Below are positions 1-5,971 of a stretch of DNA of 32,668 bases, piece after piece; positions within the stretch are counted from its first letter, which is position 1; every line of letters starts with the position of its first letter. The position numbers were made by a program, and so were the translations under genes. The stretch lies in IMG/VR virus record IMGVR_UViG_3300021962_000378, positions 1 to 32,668 of that record. The stretch is one strand, 5' to 3'. The DNA is from a virus. The notes beneath the pieces were generated by a model. It did not search any database. It had not been told where the DNA came from and worked only from the letters and a program-made list of their open reading frames with translations.

Positions 1-138
1 CCTTTTCTTCGATCTTCCTCTGTTATTTCGCACCGATTAAAATCCCCATGCATACCCGTACAGTCGCCATGCATACCCGTACAGTCGCCACGCAAGTTCG
101 AACAGTCACCACGCAAACCCGAACAGTCCCCCCATAAC
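1..138. repeat. Terminal direct repeat, left copy (circular closure)
   Basis: Bases 1-126 are identical to 32531-32656, and 127-138 match 32657-32668 with three mismatches. The overlap lies inside the heptapeptide-repeat gene, and joining the ends restores one open frame. This fits a circular or circularly permuted genome whose contig was cut inside a repeat, as expected for headful packaging. A physical terminal repeat is less likely because it would interrupt a coding frame. Confidence 0.85.
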
Positions 139-854
139 AGCGAACAGTCCCCCCCCAACTTCGAACAGACTCCGTTCAGCTCCGAACAGTCACCCCTCAA
201 ATCCGAACAGTTCCCCCTCAAATACGTACAGTCACCGCTCAAACCTGAACAGTCGCCACTCAAGTTCGAACAGTTCCCAGCCAGTCCAGTACAGTTTCCC
301 AGAAGATTCGAACAGTCTCCCGTCAACCCCGAACAGTTGCCATGAATCTCCGTACAGTAACCACTCAAATCCGAACAGTGCCCACGCAGCCACGTACAGT
401 CCCCCATCAGCCGCGAACAGCGCCCACGCAAACCCGTACAGTTCCCACGCAGCAACGAACAGTCCCCATTAAGATCCGTACAGTCGCCGCTAATATACGA
501 ACAGTCACCGCTCAGCATCGAACAGTTGCCATGCAATCTCGAACAGTTTCCCCGAAGATTCGAACAGTCCCCCGTCAACATCGAACAGTCCCCACTCAAA
601 TACGTACAGTCACCGCTCAGCCTCGAACAGTCACCACGCAGCCACGTACATCGCCCACGCAACTCCGAACAGTCACCACGCAGCCTCGAACAGTCACCAC
701 TCAAATCCGAACAGTCCCCCATTAATCCCGTACAGTCCCCACGCAGCCACGAACAGTCCCCACGCATGTAATCGTTTTTTCCTTCAACTCTGCAGCTTAA
801 AATGTAATGGAAAAGAAGCTTTTCCCTTTTATTTATCATCAAGTTCTTAATCAT
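1..854 (-). CDS. Heptapeptide-repeat (GDC[ST]xLx) protein, large paralog, N-terminal and central part
   Basis: The frame opens with ATG at 852-854 after a GAGGA ribosome site and runs without a stop to base 1. It continues in frame through the circular junction to a TGA at 32485, giving about 299 residues. The N-terminus (MIKNLMINKREK...) is followed from about residue 30 by roughly 34 tandem 7-residue repeats of consensus G-D-C-[ST]-x-L-x, encoded by degenerate 21-bp repeats over about 42-767. The protein ends in a cap, GDFNRCEITEEDRRKGVNV..., that is shared with the two neighbouring paralogs. Every repeat contributes one Asp, one Cys and one Leu, which suggests a regular solenoid with Cys and Leu ladders and an acidic face. 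The start codon overlaps the stop of the preceding paralog (ATGA), so translation is probably coupled. Function unknown; a DNA-mimic or structural role is only a guess. A complementary + frame (342-725) is also open but is a mirror artefact of the repeat. Confidence 0.8.
   Translation of the reverse strand, partial: MIKNLMINKREKLLFHYILSCRVEGKNDYMRGDCSWLRGDCTGLMGDCSDLSGDCSRLRGDCSELRGRCTWLRGDCSRLSGDCTYLSGDCSMLTGDCSNLRGNCSRLHGNCSMLSGDCSYISGDCTDLNGDCSLLRGNCTGLRGRCSRLMGDCTWLRGHCSDLSGYCTEIHGNCSGLTGDCSNLLGNCTGLAGNCSNLSGDCSGLSGDCTYLRGNCSDLRGDCSELNGVCSKLGGDCSLLWGDCSGLRGDCSNLRGDCTGMHGDCTGMHGDFNRCEITEEDRRK
42..767 (-). repeat. Degenerate 21-bp tandem repeat array (about 34 units)
   Basis: On the + strand the unit reads roughly as acagtcnccacncaanncg, with the invariant core aacagtc/tacagtc. 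It encodes the 7-residue repeat of the large paralog on the - strand. Most variation falls at codon positions that change the residues between Cys and Leu and the one after Leu. One unit near 651-659 lacks the Asp codon but keeps the register. Unit number may be wrong in a short-read assembly. Confidence 0.85.
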
Positions 855-1156
855 TTTTCTTCCTCACTTTTGAAAATTAAATCGTGTATGTGCACCCCTT
901 TTTTTCTTTCATCGTCAGTTATTTCGCATAAATCAAGATTTCCGCTCAAATCACTGCAGTCTCCAAAAATACCAGAACAGTCCCCGCTCAGTTTCGTACA
1001 GTCCAACCATAAACCAGAACAGTCCCCGCTCAGTTTCGTACAGTCCCCCACAAGATCCGTACAGTTGCCCCGCATTCCATTGTTTTTCCCTATAATTTTT
1101 TTTCCGCAATCAAAATGATAAAGTTCCTCTCTAATCTCTTTCAATTTCCTAATCAT
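851..1156 (-). CDS. Heptapeptide-repeat protein, small paralog (about 7 repeats)
   Basis: A 101-residue protein. The N-terminus MIRKLKEIREELYHFD nearly matches that of the paralog at 32141-32488. About seven repeats follow (GNCTDLV, GDCTKLS, GDCSGLW and so on), then the shared cap LDLCEITDDERKKGVHI. I chose the ATG at 1156 because an AGGAG sits upstream of it; the longer ATG at 1174 would place that AGGAG inside the coding sequence. It is the first of three paralogs in the leftward direction, and its TGA overlaps the ATG of the next one. A promoter lies just upstream at 1210-1238. Function unknown. Confidence 0.75.
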   Translation of the reverse strand: MIRKLKEIREELYHFDCGKKIIGKNNGMRGNCTDLVGDCTKLSGDCSGLWLDCTKLSGDCSGIFGDCSDLSGNLDLCEITDDERKKGVHIHDLIFKSEEEK

Positions 1157-1209
1157 TTTATATATTCTCCTCATAAAATTTAAAAAAAATTTAGATTTTC
1201 TTGCAAAAA

Positions 1210-1238
1210 TTTTTAACTCACACGGCCATGTTTGTCAA
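1210..1238 (-). promoter_or_regulatory. Sigma70-type promoter for the heptapeptide-repeat operon
   Basis: Read leftward, a perfect TTGACA (1233-1238) is followed by a 17-bp spacer and TAAAAA (1210-1215; 4 of 6 consensus). The TGA inside the -35 box is the stop codon of the upstream gene. About 55 bp separate the -10 box from the ATG at 1156. Confidence 0.55.
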
Positions 1239-1642
1239 CTGCTACTATTTACACAAGCCCCATGCTTTGAACAACCTGACGTAGAATTATGCGCAATTTT
1301 TTGGGAATCCAAAAGCATTGAGTCAATGACGGCCTTGTCTATCGAATCAAGAAAAAGGCACGCATCAATAGCCTTCGCTATCGTCGCGGATCTTTGGACA
1401 CTGGAGGTCCTTTGACGGCCCTCCCACAAGATAGTCTCTACCGATTCCTCATTATTCAATGTCGTGAGTTTAGAAAGTCGGGTTTGAAACGTGATTTTGT
1501 AGGAACATGTAAGGGATATCGCTGAATACCAACGCCATGTAGCTAGGCACGATTCGTCGTTTTTCCCGAAAACGCCCATGGCATCAGCGGTTACCTCAAA
1601 CCCTGCTTTTTTTAACTTCTTGATTGCATTTGTAATTTTCAT
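1235..1642 (-). CDS. Hypothetical protein, 135 aa
   Basis: Not recognised. The N-terminus is basic (MKITNAIKKLKKAGFEVTADAMG), resembling the small helix-strand start of several phage early proteins. The C-terminus is rich in Ser, Cys and Asn (HNSTSGCSKHGACVNSSS). An ATG at 1648 overlaps the stop of the upstream gene (ATGA), but AAGGG lies directly against it. The ATG at 1642 has a 6-base spacer and is the better start. The stop TGA is embedded in the -35 box of the next promoter. Confidence 0.6.
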   Translation of the reverse strand: MKITNAIKKLKKAGFEVTADAMGVFGKNDESCLATWRWYSAISLTCSYKITFQTRLSKLTTLNNEESVETILWEGRQRTSSVQRSATIAKAIDACLFLDSIDKAVIDSMLLDSQKIAHNSTSGCSKHGACVNSSS

Positions 1643-1644
1643 TT

Positions 1645-1911
1645 TCATCCCTTATTTTTAAGATATTTCTTTACAAAATCGCCAAATTCAACCGGGTTTT
1701 CAAATGTTTTTTTAAATTCACCCAGCCCGCAAAGCGAAAGTCGTCCACTGCTAAACATGCACAGCTCCACATTGTCAAACGAATCAAAAAAAACATTGCC
1801 ACATGGGACTTGATAAATGTGTGCCCCGCCCAAAAATTGATCAAAAATATTTTTTACCATTAAAATATCTGTTTTTTTGTTGTCTATTTTTATTGCAATA
1901 ATTTTTCTCAT
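1645..1911 (-). CDS. Hypothetical protein, 88 aa
   Basis: Not recognised. A small mixed protein (MRKIIAIKIDNKKTDILMV...) with no membrane segment. It lies 7 bases after the preceding leftward gene and its TGA overlaps the first possible ATG of the following gene. The ribosome site is weak, so it may depend on coupling to the upstream gene. Low GC like its neighbours. Confidence 0.6.
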   Translation of the reverse strand: MRKIIAIKIDNKKTDILMVKNIFDQFLGGAHIYQVPCGNVFFDSFDNVELCMFSSGRLSLCGLGEFKKTFENPVEFGDFVKKYLKNKG

Positions 1912-1918
1912 TTTAATT

Positions 1919-2296
1919 TCATCTTATTTCTTCAACTATGGGGTTTCCTATATAACGTCTGTACCACGCGACGACGTCGTCTAGATCCACACCGGCTTCG
2001 CCTGAAATCTGCTTATTGCGCCAGTTATATTTTGGGAATGCCTCATGTTCTTCATTGCCAAGATGTTTAGCGTATCCGATAAGCGGAGATTTTTGTGGGT
2101 GAGCAAGTTGGAGAGCGAAGCAAATATGGGTGTTTTCTGAGCCCTCATATATTTGAACCGCGTTATCACTGCTCTTTATTGTGACTGAGCCCTCATATAT
2201 TTGAATCGTGCTATCACTGCTCTTTATTGTGATTCTGTATCTTTTCCCATCGTCGAAATATTTTACAATTTTTCTATCAGGATCCTGAATTAGCAT
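1919..2296 (-). CDS. Small accessory protein, GYAxHLG/PKxN family, copy A (125 aa)
   Basis: The C-terminal half carries GYAKHLGNEEHEAFPKYN, then QISG and DVVAWYRR, the pattern shared with the proteins at 3652-3915 and 4420-4704. The N-terminal half contains a tandem 16-residue duplication (TIKSSDSTIQIYEGS and TIKSSDNAVQIYEGS) that the other copies lack. ATG at 2296 follows AGGAG in the shared leader. Function unknown; paralogy within the early arm suggests a host-takeover role, which is inference. Confidence 0.7.
   Translation of the reverse strand: MLIQDPDRKIVKYFDDGKRYRITIKSSDSTIQIYEGSVTIKSSDNAVQIYEGSENTHICFALQLAHPQKSPLIGYAKHLGNEEHEAFPKYNWRNKQISGEAGVDLDDVVAWYRRYIGNPIVEEIR
2138..2233 (-). 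repeat. Tandem 48-bp duplication inside copy A
   Basis: Copies 2138-2185 and 2186-2233 are adjacent and differ at only four of 48 bases. They keep the reading frame and add 16 residues. The high identity indicates a recent event. Confidence 0.85.
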
Positions 2297-2337
2297 TTTA
2301 ATATTCTCCTATTTTTTGGTAGACTGCCCAACCCCTT

Positions 2338-2406
2338 CCCCTCGTAGCTCCAACTGGTAGAGTCAGGCCTAGGCCGGTGCTGTGGGTTCAAGTCCCACCG
2401 AGGGGA
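2338..2406 (+). tRNA. tRNA-like element with shortened anticodon arm (degenerate tRNA)
   Basis: A 7-bp acceptor stem CCCCTCG/CGAGGGG (2338-2344 with 2399-2405) is followed by TA, a D-arm GCTC/GAGT with a GG-T loop (2347-2363), and a perfect T-arm GTGGG-TTCAAGT-CCCAC (2382-2398). The discriminator is A, no CCA is encoded, and a T run follows. Only 18 nt (2364-2381) lie between D-arm and T-arm, where about 22 are needed, and no regular 5-bp/7-nt anticodon arm forms. It is the only + strand feature in a leftward arm. It could be a decayed tRNA, a tRNA mimic, or a former attachment-site remnant. No amino acid can be assigned. Confidence 0.55.
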
Positions 2407-2440
2407 TTTTTCTACCTAACGACGTTGTACGAATAGGCCC

Positions 2441-3067
2441 CTAGGTTTGTTGTCCAGCAACGGCAATCACGGTTTCAAAACAAGCTTCAGAGTGATTCAC
2501 GAGAAAAAAGTTTTTTGCAATCGCTACATCCCCGTTGCTCAATTTGACGCATTTTTTCCATTTTGAGAGCAAGGAATCAACCCGTCTGGTCTCGCGCTCA
2601 ATTGATTCCTTTTCGTCAATGAGACGATTCGCTATTCCAGTTATTTCCAACAAATCTGAGTTGTATTTTTTCAATTCTTCGCTAAACGATTCGTTTGTTT
2701 TCTTTATTAAAAGATTTATAGACTTGTTTTTTTCTGCAAGTTTAGACCCCTCTAGTAAATACCGACTATACTTGACGAAGGTGCGCGACGAATAGTCCCC
2801 TAAGTTTAGGGCGTGTACAATTCCCTTGCTTATACCGTATCCCTCGCTATATTGAATTTCTGATGAAATTATTTCTTCAATTTTTCTTCCAGCCTCCTCA
2901 CTAACAATCATGGACGGGATTTCTGCAAATAGCTCACCCCCAAACCCGGAATTTATGCACATAATTTCTGGTTTTTTTTCAGGAAGAATTATGCCTAGAG
3001 TCTCCATCGCTATCTTTTCTGCGCGTTCCCACATAGCTTCTGGAATGTCGTTATCTTTGTTTGTCAT
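2441..3067 (-). CDS. Hypothetical coiled-coil protein, 208 aa
   Basis: Not recognised. The middle to C-terminal part (about residues 100-170) is rich in Lys, Glu, Leu and Ser and looks helical or coiled-coil. ATG at 3067 is preceded by GGGAG with an 8-base spacer; an in-frame TTG at 3082 would put that site inside the gene. It is the first gene after a perfect consensus promoter at 3109-3137, so strong early expression is expected. Soluble, with no signal peptide. Confidence 0.65.
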   Translation of the reverse strand: MTNKDNDIPEAMWERAEKIAMETLGIILPEKKPEIMCINSGFGGELFAEIPSMIVSEEAGRKIEEIISSEIQYSEGYGISKGIVHALNLGDYSSRTFVKYSRYLLEGSKLAEKNKSINLLIKKTNESFSEELKKYNSDLLEITGIANRLIDEKESIERETRRVDSLLSKWKKCVKLSNGDVAIAKNFFLVNHSEACFETVIAVAGQQT

Positions 3068-3108
3068 TTTTATTTCTCCCAATTAAATTTTAAAATTCCG
3101 TCTACCTG

Positions 3109-3137
3109 ATTATAGCCTTTTTTACCCCAACTGTCAA
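3109..3137 (-). promoter_or_regulatory. Perfect-consensus sigma70 promoter
   Basis: Leftward TTGACA (3132-3137), a 17-bp spacer, then TATAAT (3109-3114): both boxes match consensus fully. It lies in the 76-bp gap upstream of the gene starting at 3067. Confidence 0.8.
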
Positions 3138-3143
3138 TCACTT

Positions 3144-3650
3144 CTACACACTGATTGACTGCCTCATTGTCATCACTTTTGCTTCAGACAGAAGAAGGGC
3201 TTCAATTGCGTCCCCGTCATGTGGCTGGTAGGCGCTGATTGAGAAAAAGTCGATTGATATTTTTTTCTTTTTGAGCAATGCCATGATGTCATCCACCACG
3301 GTTTTCGCATTTATTGGGCCAACTTTATCGGTCCCGTCTGTTGATCTAAACAGGCAACATTTTAAAGGGGCCTTGTAGATAAGCGTGGGCCACGACACAC
3401 CGGCCTCACGAACCTCATCGCCGTACGGGCTAACTCTATCAAATAGCTCGATTTTAAATATTGAAAATGTGTAATAATCTGAATTAAAACGATGGGTCAT
3501 GACCTGGAGACTATATTGTGGCGTGTCGCCTGTGTTCATTAGCCCGCCGTTTTTTGCGAGCGCTTTTACGCTGCAATATCGATATTCTTTAACAGTTGTT
3601 ATCCTGTCAAATTGGTATTGTGTCAAGCCGTTCCACTCTGTTTTTTTCAT
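3144..3650 (-). CDS. Hypothetical protein, 168 aa
   Basis: Not recognised. Mixed alpha/beta composition (MKKTEWNGLTQYQFDRI...), no membrane segment, Lys-rich stretch KKKK near residue 130. An upstream in-frame start at 3791 exists, but it would overlap most of the real gene at 3652-3915. ATG at 3650 sits one base beyond that gene's TAA, which supports coupled translation. Last gene of the set transcribed from 4757-4784. Confidence 0.6.
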   Translation of the reverse strand: MKKTEWNGLTQYQFDRITTVKEYRYCSVKALAKNGGLMNTGDTPQYSLQVMTHRFNSDYYTFSIFKIELFDRVSPYGDEVREAGVSWPTLIYKAPLKCCLFRSTDGTDKVGPINAKTVVDDIMALLKKKKISIDFFSISAYQPHDGDAIEALLLSEAKVMTMRQSISV

Positions 3651-3651
3651 T

Positions 3652-3915
3652 TTAATACCACACCATTCTTTCAAATTTAACCAATATCCAGTCGCGTCTA
3701 AACCAAGCGACCAAATCCTCAGTCGTTGGGCATGTTGAGCCGGATACCTGCACGCCATCGTCGTTGAATTTGGGATATGCCTTATGATCACAATCCCCTA
3801 GATGGGACGCATACCCTGCGATATAATAATCCACAAACTGTAGGCCACGATGTCTGTACACTCGTCTCCCGGTCCAAACTGGCTCCTCCTCTGTTTGGAT
3901 CATGTAAGGTTTCAT
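3652..3915 (-). CDS. Small accessory protein, GYAxHLG/PKxN family, copy B (87 aa)
   Basis: Contains IAGYASHLGDCDHKAYPKFN, then VQVSG and EDLVAWFRR, matching copies A and C. ATG at 3915 follows AGGAG in the shared leader. The C-terminus is Trp/Tyr-rich (FERMVWY). The conserved His, Pro-Lys and Ala-Trp positions mark a compact domain of about 55 residues. Function unknown. Confidence 0.7.
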   Translation of the reverse strand: MKPYMIQTEEEPVWTGRRVYRHRGLQFVDYYIAGYASHLGDCDHKAYPKFNDDGVQVSGSTCPTTEDLVAWFRRDWILVKFERMVWY

Positions 3916-3957
3916 TTTTATTTTCTCCTATTTTAAAACTTTATTCGGCAATATCTC

Positions 3958-4236
3958 TTATATAAAACATGTCGCAACTATATATTCGCCGCAGTCTGAA
4001 AACCTAAAAATCACGTCCTCGTCACGGGCCTCAATAAGGATGAACTTTAATGACTTGGCAAGAAACATTGCGCGTTCAGCATGAGGCATTGTGCCGTATG
4101 GGGCCTCTGTAATCAATTCAAAATCTTTTTTCTCTGATACCCAGGCAATAGAGACCCTATCAAAACTTTTTTCGCCTTGCGCGTGTGTGGCGGGGTAGTG
4201 ATTTATTTTAAATACAGCTGTACTTGTAATTTCCAT
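3958..4236 (-). CDS. Hypothetical protein, 92 aa
   Basis: Not recognised. Beta-rich start (MEITSTAVFKINHYPATHAQ), then a helical stretch HAERAMFLAKSLKFILIEA and a closing strand region. ATG at 4236 follows AGGAG of the shared leader. It lies between family copies B and C in the same operon. Confidence 0.6.
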   Translation of the reverse strand: MEITSTAVFKINHYPATHAQGEKSFDRVSIAWVSEKKDFELITEAPYGTMPHAERAMFLAKSLKFILIEARDEDVIFRFSDCGEYIVATCFI

Positions 4237-4247
4237 TTAATTTTCTC

Positions 4248-4418
4248 CTATTTTGAGTATCCCAAAACCTCTATGTGTGTCCCAGGTGAGCACGTCATGA
4301 GCAATTCGGACAATGTTTCAATCGACGCCGGGCAAGTGACAACTTTTCCGCTCAAATACGTAACCCGGCACATTTTAAGGGTTTTGCTTTTCTGAAATAA
4401 TTTTTTAAAAAGTTCCAT
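4248..4418 (-). CDS. Hypothetical protein, 56 aa
   Basis: A small basic N-terminus (MELFKKLFQKSKTLKM) leads into a short beta-like region (CRVTYLSGKVVTC). ATG at 4418 lies next to the TAA of copy C (4420-4422), so coupled translation is likely. A longer in-frame start at 4580 would overlap copy C and is rejected. Function unknown. Confidence 0.5.
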   Translation of the reverse strand: MELFKKLFQKSKTLKMCRVTYLSGKVVTCPASIETLSELLMTCSPGTHIEVLGYSK

Positions 4419-4419
4419 T

Positions 4420-4704
4420 TTATTTTTCCTCAATTTCTTCAACTTTAATTGATTGAACATCGTGCCCAAACCAAGCCACCGCATCCTCAAACGTTGCAAC
4501 CCTTGCCCCGGATATTTGTTCGTCGTCGTCGTTGAATTTTGGATATTCTGCATGGTCATAATCGCCGCGATGATCCTCATATCCCGCTAATTCAATGTCT
4601 TTATCGGCGCATTCTTCTGACGCATAAATGACGTACTCAGCCTCTGTGGCCGTCCAGGTTCTAACAATCCCGCCCCAGTGGCTTTTCGTTGTGATTTTGT
4701 ACAT
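4420..4704 (-). CDS. Small accessory protein, GYAxHLG/PKxN family, copy C (94 aa)
   Basis: Contains LAGYEDHRGDYDHAEYPKFN, then EQISG and EDAVAWFGHD, aligned with copies A and B. The C-terminus ends acidic (VEEIEEK), as in copy A (VEEIR). ATG at 4704 follows AGGAG in the shared leader. It is the first gene after the promoter at 4757-4784. Function unknown. Confidence 0.7.
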   Translation of the reverse strand: MYKITTKSHWGGIVRTWTATEAEYVIYASEECADKDIELAGYEDHRGDYDHAEYPKFNDDDEQISGARVATFEDAVAWFGHDVQSIKVEEIEEK

Positions 4705-4756
4705 TTTATTTTCTCCTATTTTAAACCTTTAAAACTTTAAAAATTCTTGCCCCTTA

Positions 4757-4784
4757 ATTATATCAGTTTTTCCCCTATCGTAAA
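4757..4784 (-). promoter_or_regulatory. Probable sigma70 promoter
   Basis: Leftward TTTACG (4779-4784; 4 of 6), a 16-bp spacer, then TATAAT (4757-4762; perfect). It lies in the 86-bp gap upstream of copy C. Confidence 0.5.
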
Positions 4785-4790
4785 CCACTC

Positions 4791-5516
4791 CTATTCCGTT
4801 AGTTCCTCTTGAATCAGTATCTGACTCACCCTGTTTTTTTGCGTCATGTATCCCTGCCATGCGCCAATAGATGGGGCCCAACGAAACGCGCATTTTTTTA
4901 ACCGTGCGATGGTTTCCCGGTCTGGCTTTCCGTCAAAGAACAGGCGGATGCGGTTATCGGCGGGGCATTCAACTACCCGGACCGAACCGGTCATGTATTC
5001 TGTACCCTCCGTTTTCAACGCCTCAAGGCTTTTTTTAACCCTCTTTATCCTGGCCCGATTATTAGCAAGGCAACAATCACGGAATGGGTCTTCCTTCGCC
5101 GCAATTAATCCCGCGTGTTTGGTTTCTAATTCCTGTATCTTTTTTTCCAGCGCCTCAATTTCTTCATATTTTGTCAATTTTTCAGGCTTTGGCGGCAAAA
5201 ACACCTTGGAAATGTAGGCCTCTAATTCGCTGCATCTTTTCCCCTCCGTTTCAATCCGTTTTCTGTTTTGGTCCACGGGAAACCTTGCCGGGCCTGTTAT
5301 CATTGGAGACATTACCCGTGACTTTGCATGTTGCCACGCAATGAAGAGGTTTTTGAATTTATCAACTGGAATATCTTTTTCGTTTAATTTTAAAACCTGT
5401 GCCTCATAGTACTCAAGCGATGATGCAGCCCTTTTTTCGGGGCTAAACGACGTCCCACAATGTGCGCGGTAGCAAAGCTCATAAAGTTCATGATCTTTAA
5501 TATCTAGATAAAGCAT
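4791..5516 (-). CDS. Phage protein with C-terminal NRIxxFFDGKPD...FRWxPxxGAWQ domain (241 aa)
   Basis: Residues about 115-170 form a Lys/Glu-rich coiled coil. Residues 188-222 carry NRIRLFFDGKPD and FRWAPSIGAWQ, a module I recognise as common at the C-terminus of phage and plasmid proteins, sometimes linked to anti-restriction-like proteins. That function is not shown here. The family usually has FRWSP and AWQR; here the Arg after Gln is Gly. ATG at 5516 follows AGGAG in the shared leader, and a promoter lies upstream at 5561-5589. Confidence 0.65.
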   Translation of the reverse strand: MLYLDIKDHELYELCYRAHCGTSFSPEKRAASSLEYYEAQVLKLNEKDIPVDKFKNLFIAWQHAKSRVMSPMITGPARFPVDQNRKRIETEGKRCSELEAYISKVFLPPKPEKLTKYEEIEALEKKIQELETKHAGLIAAKEDPFRDCCLANNRARIKRVKKSLEALKTEGTEYMTGSVRVVECPADNRIRLFFDGKPDRETIARLKKCAFRWAPSIGAWQGYMTQKNRVSQILIQEELTE

Positions 5517-5560
5517 TTTGATTTTCTCCTATTTTAAAACTTTAAAATTATGTCTATCTA

Positions 5561-5589
5561 ACTATACAGACTTCTTTCATTATCGTCAA
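5561..5589 (-). promoter_or_regulatory. Sigma70 promoter
   Basis: Leftward TTGACG (5584-5589; 5 of 6), a 17-bp spacer, then TATAGT (5561-5566; 5 of 6). The upstream bases ATAGCGATTGAC recur in the promoter at 5913-5941. Confidence 0.65.
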
Positions 5590-5598
5590 TCGCTATCT

Positions 5599-5814
5599 TT
5601 AAACCATTTTAAAACGCTTTAGCATAAGCGACGTGGCCGCCCTTTCGGGTCCCGTCACATAGTCCAGCAAACTTTCCGCATCGTGACCCGTAACTTCTAG
5701 ATAAACGGCTTCAACGCTGATCCCGTAATTCCGGGCAATGTTTCCCAGAATTACATTTTTAGTCATCTTGTCAATTGCACCCAAAAATGCATTGGTATTT
5801 GATCCATTATTCAT
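5599..5814 (-). CDS. Small conserved phage protein, 71 aa
   Basis: Sequence includes NYGISVEAVYLEVTGHDAESLLDYVTGPERAA, split here only for description: a short helical protein with a YGIS-x4-Y and LLDYVTGP signature that I recall from small uncharacterised proteobacterial phage proteins. ATG at 5814 follows AGGAG. It is the first gene of the leftward arm, directly under the divergent-region promoter. Role unknown. Confidence 0.65.
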   Translation of the reverse strand: MNNGSNTNAFLGAIDKMTKNVILGNIARNYGISVEAVYLEVTGHDAESLLDYVTGPERAATSLMLKRFKMV

Positions 5815-5971
5815 CTTAATTTTCTCCTGATTAAAGTTTAAAAGTTTAAAATTCCGGCAAGTAAAACTGTATCGCGTTCTCTATGTATCCCTACCTCAAA
5901 CTTGATACGCCTAGTATACTCCTATTTTGGGAGAGTGTCAATCGCTATTATTTATACAAAAGGAGAATGTC
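5815..5971. promoter_or_regulatory. Divergent intergenic control region
   Basis: Separates the leftward arm from the rightward packaging/virion arm. It contains the leftward promoter, the palindrome AGTATACT (5913-5920) over its -10 box, and a CTCC-N7-GGAG inverted repeat in the spacer, all plausible control sites. I see no convincing rightward sigma70 promoter, so late transcription may start elsewhere or need an activator. Confidence 0.6.
5913..5941 (-). promoter_or_regulatory. Leading leftward sigma70 promoter
   Basis: TTGACA (5936-5941; perfect), a 17-bp spacer, then TATACT (5913-5918; 5 of 6). The -10 box lies in the palindrome AGTATACT, a possible operator. Confidence 0.75.

Noticed and set aside
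1-770. CRISPR array
   Set aside because: The 21-bp units are degenerate, have no alternating repeat/spacer pattern, and keep a coding frame; no cas genes are present.
342-771. Open frames on the + strand across the 21-bp repeats
   Set aside because: They are complementary readings of the repeat array. The - strand frame has start, ribosome site, conserved cap and paralogs; the + frames have none.
2338-2406. Integration site (attP) for a temperate phage
   Set aside because: No integrase or excisionase is present, so the tRNA-like sequence alone does not support integration.
3652-3791. Longer N-terminal start of the 168-residue protein
   Set aside because: It would overlap the well supported family copy B in another frame. 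ATG at 3650 fits the gene junction.
4420-4580. Longer N-terminal start of the 56-residue protein
   Set aside because: The extension is the shadow of family copy C; ATG at 4418 adjoins its stop.
5902-5958. Rightward sigma70 promoter for the terminase genes
   Set aside because: TTGATA and TTGGGA lie at wrong distances from TATACT, TATTTT or TATTAT; no combination has good boxes and spacing.
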